DNA of 40,425 nucleotides from Perkinsus olseni (lineage: Eukaryota; Perkinsozoa; Perkinsida; Perkinsidae), in contig JABANP010000481.1 in the NCBI GenBank assembly GCA_013115135.1, forward strand, positions 1 to 40,425, in the 5' to 3' direction. A model generated the notes under the pieces. It had not been told where the DNA came from. It did no database searches and was given only the letters and a program-made list of their open reading frames with translations. Positions 11,217 through 20,936 of this stretch are shown piece by piece; positions within the stretch are counted from its first letter, which is position 1; every line of letters starts with the position of its first letter. The translations under genes and the position numbers were made by a program.

Positions 11217-11590
11217 CTCATGAAAGGATGTCATATGATGGTCGAATCGGAAACGTATCGGGTGAACCCCGTCAGAGTGAAATGGTCAACTCTGGCTTTC
11301 TGTCTTCGCTCGCATGCGATATCGTATCTTTTTTACTAAAGGTTTCGAGTCCCACGTGGTCGTGTTGGGGTTGGCAGTTCTCTTACTCGGCATGATGAAA
11401 GCCTCATGAGACCTGCACGCGCAACTTCAAGGATTTGTACGATACTAGAATTTCGCCAGGCTGCGGTGATCCGCATCAAACACCCGTGTTCTTCCATGAC
11501 ACGACAGTAGTCGAAGCGCTTGCAATGATAGCAGGGTGATTAGAGCTCGGCATGTTCAGCCGGTGAATATGATTGTTCCCTAAGGGAAAC
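11217..11590. repeat. Dispersed repeat, copy 1 (partner 21990-22450)
   Basis: Matches 21990-22450 in the same orientation over several hundred bp, with landmarks TCATGAAAGGATG, TGGTCGAATCG, CAGGCTGCGGTGATC and ATGATAGCAGGGTGA. On the minus strand both copies encode a shared piece (IHRL then HPAII.SAS). Partner flanks differ. Confidence 0.65.
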
Positions 11591-11799
11591 AGGCAGGAAC
11601 CCGACGGGGGGAACCTGTTTCGGTCTGTTGCATCCCCGGAGGAACACAAACTAGCGAGGGCGAGTAAGAACACAGAAGGTTCCAACGAAGAAAACTGGGT
11701 GGGAAAAGCCACCTTTCTTCCAACATTATTACTAGCCATCACTGGTTAAGTGGAGAATTATCCAATCGACGAGCCCAATTTCCGGATATGGGCTGGTGT

Positions 11800-11840
11800 C
11801 GTAGAGCAGTATTGACACCGTGAATACTGCTCTACGACCT
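11800..11840. repeat. 16-bp-arm hairpin beside the Harbinger/MULE junction
   Basis: GTCGTAGAGCAGTATT and its reverse complement are separated by 9 nt. It lies just beyond the 3' end of the MULE reading frame and could be part of that element's terminal region. Confidence 0.6.
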
Positions 11841-11875
11841 TGGCGTGATGTGAGTCAAATTGTCGAATTAATCAA

Positions 11876-11905
11876 CTAAGTTTCTGTGAAATGTGTTTAT
11901 TTGAC
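11876..11905 (-). pseudogene. Last codons of the MULE transposase, cut off by the Harbinger element
   Basis: Read on the minus strand, this continues in frame from the MULE ORF that stops abruptly at the other end of the Harbinger element (16216) once one CAG duplicate is counted. It supplies a short tail and a TAA. It shows that the host of the insertion was the 3' end of a MULE ORF. Confidence 0.7.
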
Positions 11906-11908
11906 CAG

Positions 11909-11929
11909 GGGCCGTATGCGGATCCTGAT
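11909..11929 (+). repeat. Left terminal inverted repeat of the Harbinger element
   Basis: 21 bp, a perfect reverse complement of 16195-16215; preceded by the target duplicate CAG. Confidence 0.9.
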
Positions 11930-12580
11930 GCGTGCATCACTACCCCTGAGTAAAATCACCCTGTGATCCCGATGCGTGAGTAAAATCGGGTAGTGATGCA
12001 GAGTACGTGAGTCAGATTATCTTACTCTGAGTAATATGCAAGATTCAAGATGCTGATTAGAGAGTTTTGAGTAAGAGTATTGATTCACGATGCTGATACA
12101 TGATGCTTGATGCGGATCAGCGAGTGATGCTGATTCTTGATGCAGGAAGAGCTCGTGTGAGTAATTACTCAGATGCCTGAGTAGCTAATCTGTCAGCAGA
12201 GTATTTTCCCTGAGTCGAGAGTTTTTACTCTGATTCTTGAGTATTTTACTCTGAGCATTAGACCCCCGTGATGCAAATCACTATTCTGACTCAGAATCTG
12301 ATGCAGATGCATAATCACTCCGTGAATCACGCCAAATTTACACGTGAAAACGCCGAGATTCAGTACCGGGGGTTTTTCGCCGCGACGCCCATGGGTGATG
12401 CTGATTCAAAACCTTGAGTAACGTCTTGCAATCTTGCAAGATCGCAACACTAACGAGGTTGCGATGCATTCTTGGACTTCCGAAATGTGGAGGAATACGC
12501 ACGGCAAAATTTTTACACTGAGTGTATATATTTGTAACGCAGAACCACTAGAGGAAATGGGATACGCAATTATACATCTT

Positions 12581-13549
12581 TCAAGCAAAATGGGCCCGAA
12601 CATACGCACTTCGATCTTCCAAGCCCTCTATAGCTTCGACACCCACAGGCGGTTCCACCATGTCCAGTGCATCCTCAATCTCTCCTTCATCCTCGTCATC
12701 CAAGGGTTCCGGCTCGCCCATTGCGTGTTGAAAGTTGTGCAAGCAGAAGCACGCTAGCACAGCCTTGGCGCTCTTCGCTGCCGGTTTGAGACGGAGATTG
12801 CCATTACATATAGCCCACGATCTTTTCAACGAGCGGAACCTCCTTTCAATCGCAGATCGCACGCTTTTATGAGCCACATTGAAAGAGGCTTCAGCGGAAC
12901 CAGGATCTGGATCGTTGAATGGAGTGAAGAGATGACGGGACAAGCCGTATCCCGAGTCGCCACATATCCAGTATCCCTCCGGAAGAGCCCTTACACGCCG
13001 AGATAATAAGCTGGCAATATATACGCGCGAATCATGAGCAGAACCGGGGTTTGATGTGTTGACCGAGATCCACTTCTCATTAGCCCCGAGGACGGCTTGC
13101 ACATTCAAAGAAATATGCCTCTTGGAGTCCACAAAGTCTGCGCGCTCTGCTAGCGGCACTACGTCCTTCAAAAGCACGTGCGTACCATCTATCAGACCAA
13201 TACAACCCGGTAGCCGCGGATCCACTTCCTCTAGTCCCCTGCAAATCGCCTCGTCGCAGGGGAATCGAATAAAGAAATTCCGACGCACAACGATAGCATC
13301 TATAACTTCAGCTACGCTTCGACTGACGTACTCCTGCGAACAGTTCAACATATCCCCACTGGCCAATTGGAAGCACCCATTTGACAAGTAGCGCAATGCG
13401 ACCAGCAACTTTGTCATAACATGATGATGTTTGCCATGATCTTTCAGGTCCAGGATACCCAACAGGGTTCGAAGCGAGCCTTTGGAGAAGCGATAGCGAC
13501 GGCGCAAGTCGTCGTCTGATATATCATTGATGGGGTCCTCGAGAGGCAT
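12581..13549 (-). CDS. PIF/Harbinger DDE transposase
   Basis: The 322-codon ORF has no introns or stops. The N-terminal helix region (DDDLRRRYRFSKGSLRTLL, residues 12-30) matches the RYRFS motif that opens Harbinger transposases. The catalytic triad is visible: Asp121 in IDGTHV, Asp198 in CGDSGYGL and Glu235 in SAIERRFRSLKRSW. The acidic C-terminus (DDEDEGEIEDALD) follows the domain. Length is slightly below the usual 350-450 residues, but all core motifs are present, so it looks functional. The enzyme cuts and joins element ends at 3-bp target sites and normally works with a Myb/SANT-like partner, which is encoded in the same element. Confidence 0.93.
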   Translation of the reverse strand: MPLEDPINDISDDDLRRRYRFSKGSLRTLLGILDLKDHGKHHHVMTKLLVALRYLSNGCFQLASGDMLNCSQEYVSRSVAEVIDAIVVRRNFFIRFPCDEAICRGLEEVDPRLPGCIGLIDGTHVLLKDVVPLAERADFVDSKRHISLNVQAVLGANEKWISVNTSNPGSAHDSRVYIASLLSRRVRALPEGYWICGDSGYGLSRHLFTPFNDPDPGSAEASFNVAHKSVRSAIERRFRSLKRSWAICNGNLRLKPAAKSAKAVLACFCLHNFQHAMGEPEPLDDEDEGEIEDALDMVEPPVGVEAIEGLEDRSAYVRAHFA

Positions 13550-13638
13550 GGACGTAACGATATACTGAGTGAATGCGTGTACAAATACATAATATACAAT
13601 AATAATATATAATACATAATATACAAATACATAATAAT

Positions 13639-13856
13639 ATCAAACTCTTATACTATCCTACTGTAAGACTAACACAGTATTATACTATCAAACTCTTATA
13701 CTATCCTACTGTAAGACTAACACAGTATTATACTATCAAACTCTTATACTATCCTACTGTAAGACTAACACAGTATTATACTATCAAACTCTTATACTAT
13801 CCTACTGTAAGACTAACACAGTATTATACTATCAAACTCTTATACTACCATACTGT
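13639..13856. repeat. 48-bp minisatellite, about 4.5 copies
   Basis: Near-identical AT-rich units beginning ATCAAACTCTTATACTATCC lie between the transposase gene and the second gene of the Harbinger element, probably in the upstream region of the transposase transcript. Confidence 0.9.
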
Positions 13857-14005
13857 TACGCGATATGCCCGAAGCCATCCATTGACTATAACTGTACAAC
13901 GCAACCTCCTCATTTGGCTCAAACACTTCTCTGAGTTACCAATGACTGACTAGTAAGATGACACGGGCCCGGTCTCTCCAGCCTATCTCAGTCATCACTT
14001 TAGAA

Positions 14006-14871
14006 TCAACTAATAGTTTCTTTCCCCGTTTGCACAGCATCCGTTTGCACAGCATCCGCTTGCACAGCATCCGCTTGCACAGCATCCGCTTGCACAACAT
14101 CCGCTTGCACAGCATCCGCTTGCAAAACAGCGTCCTCCCGAAGCGACTGTGACGTCTGCGTAGAGCTTTCTGAAGTCTCCGCAACACAGAAGAGTCTTGT
14201 TAGCACGTCAATACCCATGGTACACAACCTTTTAACCGAGTCAGCCGCATCAGCCACGCTGTCGATGCACTCAGCGTAAGATCTGGTACGTTTACGTGTA
14301 CGACTATCGAAGCCTCCATCAACCGGATCTACTCGAGCATTAACATCGACCGTCGAGTTCCCACCACCGAGAGTGGACAATGGTGAGACATCGGCACCCG
14401 TGAAGTCTGGTGCTGCAGAAGCCGATGCCGTTGCATCAACTGCAGCCATAGCTTTCTGAGCCGCATCCTCCAATGCCGATAAACTTGACGATTGTGGAGT
14501 AGACGGGGAGCCTTTTGACGCTCGACTTCGTAACTCCTTCTCTGCTTGGGCCCTAACCTCTTCTGGTGCAGGTCGCTTCCTCTGCTTCCAATTCCTCACA
14601 AAGACTATTACTTGTTGCTCGGTGAAGGAAGCTCGAAGAGGAAAGGTGCCGGCGTCCCTCATAGTCTACAGTGAATCACTTCCCTACAGAGTGCAGCCCC
14701 CAATATTACAATTATTTTGTCGACGAAAGCCTTGAGAGTGGTCTGCTTCTTCTCCAATCCTTTGGTGGCCTTCTCCCAGTCCACGAAGCTCTGTAGAATG
14801 TCGAACCTCTCGTTGGGACTCAGGATCTTATCGTCCACGGAGTAGGTCAGTGGCCCGGAAGGGACGTTCAT
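14006..14871 (-). CDS. Harbinger-borne accessory protein of unknown function (two exons)
   Basis: Exon 1 (14871-14710) starts MNVPSGPLTYSVDDK and runs into a GTAATA donor; exon 2 (14665-14006) follows a CTGTAG acceptor, giving a 44-nt phase-0 intron. The protein is about 270 residues. It has a helical N-terminus (FDILQSFVDWEKATKGL), a basic stretch (VRNWKQRKRPAPEE), an Ala/Ser-rich middle, a second basic patch (RTRKRTRSYAE) that could be a nuclear signal, and a C-terminal pentapeptide array of the QADAV type encoded by a 15-bp repeat. I do not recognise the family. Location inside the element between transposase and Myb-like gene suggests a role in transposition or nuclear import. Confidence 0.75.
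14030..14125. repeat. 15-bp coding minisatellite
   Basis: About six copies of a CAGCATCCGCTTGCA unit at the 3' end of the accessory gene; it encodes the C-terminal QADAV array. Confidence 0.85.
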
Positions 14872-14974
14872 TAAAAGTTCTGTTTTGAAACAAGAAACTA
14901 CGCGACCAAATTCCCTTACACTGACAACGCGACATACAATCTTAGACCATGATAAAACTGAGTGAAAACATTGC

Positions 14975-15648
14975 TCATCTGTGTCGCATGCTACGTGGAG
15001 GTAGTACTACTGCTGCCATGGCTAGTAATCCTGTAGCAGTATCAAAAGCACTTTCGACTGTCCTCATAGCTTTGGCTGTCGCTCGATATGTCCCCACACA
15101 TCCCTCATCTACTTGGAAGCTTCGCTTCTTCCACACAGGCTCACCCCTGCTTAGTCTGGTAAGCTGCTTGTAGGTAAGTGGCCCTGCCAGGCTATCCCCG
15201 TTTTCGATCCCAGCTTCTAGACCCTCTCCAAGACCGCAAAAGCGTGGGGTAACTCCAATATATTTTTCGATCGCAGGGAACCACGGTTCCTGACATGTGT
15301 CTTCTAGAGTTGCGGGAGGGCCTCCCCCCGTCTGTGTGTCCTGTAGACGTTGTCTGTAGACCACGGCCGCTCTTCCAACGACTAAGTTACGCGGAGGAAT
15401 AAAGTTCTTTCCGAGTTGCAATACTCAGTACCTTTGGTCATGGAGTCCTTCATTTGCTTCAAGCCTTTCACGGTGAAAACAACTCCGAATCTTTCACTCA
15501 TGTCTCTCGCAAGGTCTTCCCATGCAGCCTTCTGTCTTCGTGCGACATCGTTGCCGCCCACATTCCCGCGAAGGATTCTCTGGATCTGACTATCGGGATT
15601 GAAAAAAAATCGAAGCGAAATAGATTTTGGCTTCTTCGGAAGGTGCAT
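14975..15648 (-). CDS. Myb/SANT-like DNA-binding accessory protein of the Harbinger element (two exons)
   Basis: Exon 1 (15648-15432) encodes a trihelix/Myb-like domain: RRQKAAWEDLARDMSERFGV and FTVKGLKQMKDSM have the spaced Trp and hydrophobic residues of a SANT fold. The intron uses a GTACTG donor and AACTTAG acceptor (15431-15382), and the frame continues as VVGRAAVVYRQRLQD in exon 2 (15381-14975). The rest is of mixed composition without a known domain. PIF/Harbinger elements usually encode such a second protein, which binds element ends and brings in the transposase. The repeated motifs in the subterminal regions are natural candidates for its sites. Confidence 0.8.
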
Positions 15649-16194
15649 TGGGCATTATATAAAGTTCAATGGGGCTTGTAGAATCAACTGCCGAGTCCTA
15701 TACCTTCAATAGCACTGTAAACATTTCGTAGTTAGCTTGTAGTCACTTGATTGTAGACTTGAGCATTAAGTTTTCGAAGATTACATTAAGTCGGAAAAGT
15801 TGGAGAAAAGCTTGTGCCGCTACTTGAACCTGAGTCGAATCGCTCGGATTATCACGGCTATGTGAATCTCGATCCACGAATCGCGTTGATCAATGATCGG
15901 TGATGCGTGTATTAAATGCTTTAGAAAGGCGGTCGCCTAGGATAGAACCGGCGATCCCTCCGTGCATCAGGGTAGATAGCTGATTGTGGTTTATATCTCT
16001 CGCATCTGGGTCTGAGTATTTCTGAGTGATTCTGATTCCAAAATCAGCTGTAAATTGTGATGCTGAGTAAGTAGTCGGATACAAGATGCAAGATTCTTGA
16101 GTATGATGCAGGATGATAGCCCGAGATTCACAACTCAGTGAAAAATCTGTTCTTGAGTATTGATGCTGATTTTTTACTCTGCATCACCCCAAAA

Positions 16195-16215
16195 ATCAGG
16201 ATCCGCATACGGCCC
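16195..16215 (-). repeat. Right terminal inverted repeat of the Harbinger element
   Basis: 21 bp, a perfect reverse complement of 11909-11929; followed by the target duplicate CAG at 16216-16218. Confidence 0.9.
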
Positions 16216-17350
16216 CAGCTTCTTCCAAGAACTCTACGAGATTCAGTTCATGCCGTCGATATCGTGCAGTGAGCTCTAACCGACGAGCTTCCCTTCGCTG
16301 CGAGTTGGCATTTACCACCGGTTCCCTGGTCGACCTCAGCTTTCTCCGAACGGTCTGGTGGAAGTCCTGCAACCGCTCAATGAGGGGTCAATGTTCCCCG
16401 TTCTCTCTGCTCGGCCCCGTATGAAGTGGTCTTTCATGGAGCTATGCAACCCTTCAGCTACATTATTGGTTCTATGACGTTCGCCTGCTTCAGCTGCCCA
16501 ATGGGTCGAAGGCCACGTAGAATCTGAGGAAAGCAACTTGTGATCACGGTGTTACTGGTGGTTATATGCTGTTTTACTCCGATGAACGAGGTTACTTACC
16601 CATCCGAACCCAAGTCCGTTCCATGTATGCTCGGAAATCTGCAACTCTAGCATCATTGGTAACAATGGCGACCAAAGAGTCCCAAGTAGGAGGTACCTCT
16701 TCTGGACGGAGGCAACTCAGACCGAAGACCCGATGAAGCCAAGTGTTCAGCATCGAGTGCTGTTGACCTCTTTGGACTTGCTCCCTGTATGCGGCACCCA
16801 GACCAAGCTCGACTAGTCGTCTAAGCCATGCCCTATGAGCATAGAACAGGCAGCCACGGAGTTCCGCGCCTTCGATGCCAAAGACGGAAGTGATTGCTCG
16901 CCTGAGAGGCGTCTCAAAGTCGGTCATCACGGCCCGGATGTTGCACTGACCCGTCACTCGAATTGCAGCACTTCTAAGCTCACGTAGTGCCATCCGGTAG
17001 GTGGCTTCGGTGGCGTCTAGCAGGAGCGCGTAAGCCGTGGGTATGAATTGGGTCCCCATTTATGCCGTCACGGTGAGCGTCTGGTAGAACCCTGGTGGAG
17101 TAATCTTGAACGTTCCGTCAATAAACACCATATCTGCGTCGTTCAGACCGTGCAGACGCTGCAGAGCCTGCAGGCATTCGTCTGCCGCCCAGACGGCCAT
17201 GTGCTCGTCAGCTTCGTTGAACCGCAAGAACTGCTCTCCTTGCCCATTGCTGCTCGTTGTTTGCCCCAAAGTGTTGATGTTCTGGTGGGTTTGCCGTACA
17301 AACTGAGGAGAGTCAGTCGCCCCACTGGGTATGGGTTGGTTACTAACCAA
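16216..17350 (-). pseudogene. MULE (Mutator-like) transposase, interrupted
   Basis: The minus strand encodes MULE-domain hallmarks in order: VFIDGTFKITPPGFYQTL (first catalytic Asp region, about 17120-17070), PTAYALLLDATEATYRMAL (about 17040), a helical stretch around AVMTDFETPLRRAI (second Asp), then NNVAEGLHSSMKDHF (about 16460, the conserved Glu region) and a basic helical tail to the Harbinger border. A TAA interrupts the frame directly between the first and second blocks (17060-17062), and further breaks separate the third block. The Harbinger element then splits off the final codons (11876-11905). It is therefore a relic. The element's own terminal repeats were not identified; the paired hairpins at 17329-17392 lie just upstream. 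Confidence 0.8.
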
Positions 17351-17392
17351 CCCATACCAAACAAAATACTAACCAATGGTTAGTATTTTGTC
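17329..17392. repeat. Two adjacent 15-bp-arm hairpins with 1-nt loops
   Basis: 17329-17343 pairs with 17345-17359, and 17362-17376 pairs with 17378-17392. Both are perfect, each with a single unpaired base, and both contain ACTAACCA. They sit at the 5' edge of the MULE ORF. Confidence 0.9.
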
Positions 17393-18222
17393 TCCAGTGA
17401 TGCAGTCTGTTGCGTATGCGAGTCTCGTCTTGAGCCGTCGTGTGCCTGAAAGGATAAGAGGACGTGATAGGAACGGTGCTTCGTTCGACTCAGTGTATCC
17501 TTCCACTTACATGTTCTCTCCCTCGTTAAGAATCGATCGTATGTTGGGAGTCCTCCCATATAAAACGAGCGTTTCTTTCAAGGAAACGTTCTATACAGAG
17601 TCGCAAGCGGTGTTTCCGAAAGAACAGTGCAATTGGTATAAAAGCAAAGACGCGTACAAAACTTTTATCGTCCTAAGTCGGGATACCTCAGAGCGTATCG
17701 CATGAGACTTCCGTGATGAGACTCTCCTGCCTTACTCGAATTGCAAGTCGCAAGCGATTGCCGGTCGTCTTCTGTATGAAAGTGCAAGTGACTTGCAGCG
17801 AGTCCCTAATTTTACATATGTCGTCATGATAAGTGTAGAGACATAACTATTCAACGTACTTCGGCTGCGCCAACCGGAGAGTTTGGTCCAAACTCAAGCC
17901 CCGCTCCACAGATGTGCTCCATATATACGATGTATACCTTGGATCAAAAAAACGGGCACGGCCCGGGCCGCGGCAACAAAAGAATCGCGCGCGGGCGGCT
18001 TTTGCGTACGCTAGCTGTATAATATACAGCATAATAATATACAGTGTATATGGAGGTGCCTCCACACTGGAGTCTGCGGGCTCATAGGAGTGCTCTCTAC
18101 AGAGACGAGTTGAGCTTGTCGAAGCGATTGGTGACCACCAGCGGTGGTGCTCTATTACCTTCCGGTCCGATAAGGAGACATTATTAAAGCGGAAGAAGAG
18201 CGTTCTTCAACGATCGAGCGAG
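17393..18222. other. Unassigned, one plus-strand ORF
   Basis: 17376-17705 (+) is open for 109 codons but has no recognisable domain or signal peptide. The remainder has no gene. A GC-rich patch (17955-18000) and a short TATAC-rich palindromic stretch (18010-18045) stand out. Confidence 0.35.
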
Positions 18223-18244
18223 GAGCTAGGCTAGCTCAGCTAGC
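18223..18244. repeat. Inverted-octamer insertion (22-mer, perfect)
   Basis: GAGCTAG, then GCTAGCTC (reverse complement of octamer GAGCTAGC), then AGCTAGC. First occurrence in the window of the recurrent +14 bp pattern. Confidence 0.75.
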
Positions 18245-18644
18245 TGAGAGAATACTATGCTCTCGATTAAGCGAAGACTATTCTCAGCATAGTCCATAGT
18301 TCCTGCACCGTGCATGCGTCGGTGGCCATCATGGATGCCTAAGTAACTCAGGTATCTAAACTAATCCCAGGCTAGGGTGGAATCCTAACTCAGGCTGATT
18401 TAGGAGAATCGGCGATAGCTGGGGACAGGTAACGCAACCACAAAGTGTTGGTGGGAGCAAAAGATTTCCTCAATATTGTTGAATGTGATATGACACTGAT
18501 ATGACGCAGATTTTGTAACGGCGGGTAGCGATACTGACGACCCGACAAACATGATTGCGGCCATACGTGAGATACCGGACTGTGATAGACCGACTAAAAT
18601 AACAATCTTATCAAGCCAGGTTCTCCGTCATCCTGGATGACTCA

Positions 18645-18666
18645 TCCACATCATGTGGACCACATG
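18645..18666. repeat. Inverted-octamer insertion downstream of secreted gene A
   Basis: TCCACAT, CATGTGGA, CCACATG: reverse complement of octamer TCCACATG between its two partial copies. The corresponding spot in the three other array units (for example 23477-23482) lacks the extra 14 bp. Confidence 0.85.
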
Positions 18667-18682
18667 ATATCTAGGCCCGAAC

Positions 18683-19099
18683 TCAGCAGTGACCAGGTTT
18701 CAGCTCGACTCGCTGCGCGTGGAATGTAGTTACTATGGTATTACTGCCCCTGTGGTAGTCGAACTTGTAAAGATCACCCGGCAGTGTATGTACGAACCCA
18801 CGGCAAAGAATATCCACACCTATGCGGAACCTGCGGAAGTCATCCGCGCTGTCGGAGTCAATCTTATAGGTGAACGGTGGGCCTTCGTCAACCGTTAGGT
18901 CGTCGCTGTCTTTGAAGTGTGTACCGCACTTCACACCTAGTTCGACATCCTCGTGAGGGTGAGGGACCCAATTGGCTTGAACACAGACCGTACCCTGCGG
19001 ATTGATGATCGCGTAATAGGTTCCCGTTGGAGGGCCGGGGCGAGCCAGCGCCCCCACCATCAGAGAGGCGGCGATGTAGATAACTTTGAAGGATAACAT
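18683..19099 (-). CDS. Small secreted cysteine-containing protein, family member A (intact)
   Basis: The 138-residue single-exon protein has a classical signal peptide (MLSFKVIYIAASLMVGALA, cleavage likely before RPGPP). The mature chain carries PPTGTYYAIINPQGTVCVQ, a DLTVDEGPPF.YKID core and four Cys (39, 58, 99, 138), enough for two disulfides; it ends in GHC at the stop. It is the reference copy for three paralogs downstream (23499-23943, 25593-26003, 28963-29316), all on the same strand. No known domain is recognised. Small secreted, locally amplified families in parasites often act outside the cell, but function here is unknown. Confidence 0.85.
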   Translation of the reverse strand: MLSFKVIYIAASLMVGALARPGPPTGTYYAIINPQGTVCVQANWVPHPHEDVELGVKCGTHFKDSDDLTVDEGPPFTYKIDSDSADDFRRFRIGVDILCRGFVHTLPGDLYKFDYHRGSNTIVTTFHAQRVELKPGHC

Positions 19100-20933
19100 A
19101 ATTCAAGGGAGCAGTATTTTATAACAAGCTGAGGACTCATCAGTGCACTATAACTCAGTACAGTGTGGCTATTTGAGACGGGGCTCAAAGAAAGGTAGAG
19201 CCGGACTCGAGAGGAGTTCGGAAAAAACTGATCTAGTTGTGGATCTAGGGTGAACGTATGTTCCATAGCACGCCGAGGAACGCACGTGTTCACTGGGACG
19301 AACGTACGTACCACGAGCGAAGGCGCACAAAGAGCAAGGTGGGCACGTAGCAGCAATGAGGGTAGTTGTCACTATAGTGCGTCAGTGATGAGTGCAAAGC
19401 TTAGCTGAAGGAAATTTGGCTGAAGATTGGGATTGAAACTCAGGCTGAGTTACTCAGCGTTGCGGGTCGGAAGGGAACATCTAAGCTCAGGAGAGGATGA
19501 TCGTTAGCGATCTGCAGCGTGAGTTGCAGTCGACTCAGCATAGCAGTCAAGTGTTGCAGTCAACACTAGCCCGGACACGCCGCAGTATTCGAACCCCGCA
19601 CCGTGCATGCGTCGGTGGCCCAGATCACGTGCACGATGCACGTATGTATCGAGTCTGAGTGAGCAGAACAGACAACGTGGAGGCAGTCCACGCAGTCGTT
19701 TGCGGGGCCAAATGTGGTACGCATTAATAAGAGCAGTAGTGCACAATGGTGCAATACAGTGTGGCTATTGGAGCAAGGGCTCAAAGAAACATGGAAAGCT
19801 GGCCTCGAGAGTATTAAGGGGGACAAGCCTTGTCCGCCAGGCCCTGTCGGACAGGGTGATCTACAGCGTAATCTAGGACACTTACTCGTGCTTCCGAGTG
19901 CTTCCGCTGCGCTTCAGGAGCGTAATGATACGGGCTACAGGTAGTTAGTGGGCGGTGGAGATGGTAGTCACTATAGAGCTGCACTATTAGTGCAGTAGTT
20001 GCGACCCTAATCTGCCACACTGGAGATGCACCCATTCCGTCACGGAATTTCCGTGTGAAACGCTAGCGTAATACGCATCGCGCATTACACAAGGCTTGAT
20101 GGCCCTACCTCACGCGCATTACGCGTGCAACGGGAGGTGTGCATTGCACAATTATATCCCAGTTTGATAAATGAGGGAGGAACTCCGTGACGCGCCGACA
20201 ATGTGCACACAAGGCTAAAGCTGAAGCTAAAACCCGGGAACCAGTTATATGAGAGCGGAGAGCTCCTCCGTAGGGGTCTCAAAGAGTGATTGAAGGGCTC
20301 GCCGGAGTATTTTGAAACAATTCTTGTCTGAGACTCAGAGAAGTACTGACTCTTGAGGTTTTGTAGGCCAGAAGTGCTTTGAACTTCGAAAGTACCGAGT
20401 GAGTTTACAATGACGGGGCTCAACACGCATAGTACGCATTGCAGAAGCGCCGTGTAAAATTCGTTTTGCATTCGCACTGCCGTTAAACTGTCTTACGCGT
20501 TATGCAGGTTCAAAATTGCCCTGGACGGAACGAGCATGGATGAAATAGATCGCAGGTGTGCGAAAAGTACTGGATGAAGTGTTCTGGGCGAAACAATCGT
20601 GAATGAACTGGAGGTGGACGAGTCTGGGTGTACAAGTCCGGCAGATTTGGGAGTAAAGCTTGGAGTCCACTTGTAGCCGTTACTCGTTCGTAACAAGAAG
20701 GAATGAAAGCTGAGCTCTTTTTAAGTCGGCACTCTGTAGCTTACCTCAGGAATCTTACTTTTGTGCGCGACCAGCCGCAAAGTTCGCATGCGAGAGTATT
20801 AAGTCGAATTCATGAGCCTCAAGCATAAAAAAAAATGCTCGAATTGGGGTTGCCGAGTACATAGGCTGAGTTTTGAGCCGGAGTTTGATCCATTCAGTTG
20901 ACTCACTGCACAAGCTCACCTCTCGACTCAAGC
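19100..20933. other. 5' flank of unit A and duplicated non-coding debris
   Basis: Holds two copies (about 19160 and 19750) of a block reading CAGTGTGGCTATTTGAGAC-GGGCTCAAAG that also precedes the other paralogs, so it probably contains the promoter region of the family. A minus-strand ORF at 20477-20085 (130 codons) begins with a signal-peptide-like stretch (EFYTALLQCVLCVLSPVIV), but its remainder has no family and it may be chance. Inverted-octamer insertions lie at 19821-19856 (nested pair) and 20034-20055. Confidence 0.4.
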
Positions 20934-20936
20934 TAG

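Larger units (their letters stand above)
11909..16215 (-). mobile_element. PIF/Harbinger DNA transposon, apparently complete
   Basis: The 4307-bp element is bounded by perfect 21-bp terminal inverted repeats beginning GGGCCGTATGCGGATCCTGA. It is flanked by the 3-bp duplication CAG (11906-11908 and 16216-16218). Three-bp target duplications are typical of PIF/Harbinger. It carries three minus-strand genes: a DDE transposase (13549-12581), a helical accessory protein (14871-14006) and a Myb/SANT-like protein (15648-14975). Subterminal regions 11930-12420 and 15950-16195 are packed with GATGC(T/A)GA and TGAGTA motifs in both orientations, likely transposase or Myb-protein binding sites. Taking out the element plus one CAG joins two parts of a MULE reading frame, which confirms the borders. 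Intact ORFs and TIRs suggest recent, possibly ongoing, activity. Confidence 0.9.

Noticed and set aside
12434..13391. Plus-strand ORFs opposite the Harbinger transposase
   Set aside because: No protein-like composition; the minus strand has the full DDE transposase.
13638..13860. CRISPR-like regular repeats
   Set aside because: The 48-bp units are contiguous tandem repeats with no spacers, and the genome is eukaryotic.
14006..14187. Open frames on both strands through the 15-bp repeat (for example 14152-13958 +)
   Set aside because: They are translations of the same minisatellite in other frames; the minus-strand spliced gene explains the region.
17376..17705. 109-codon plus-strand ORF as a real gene
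   Set aside because: No domain, signal peptide or splice support, and it starts inside a hairpin.
17955..18045. GC-rich patch next to TATAC palindromes as a promoter or replication origin
   Set aside because: No consensus element and no adjacent gene that would need it.
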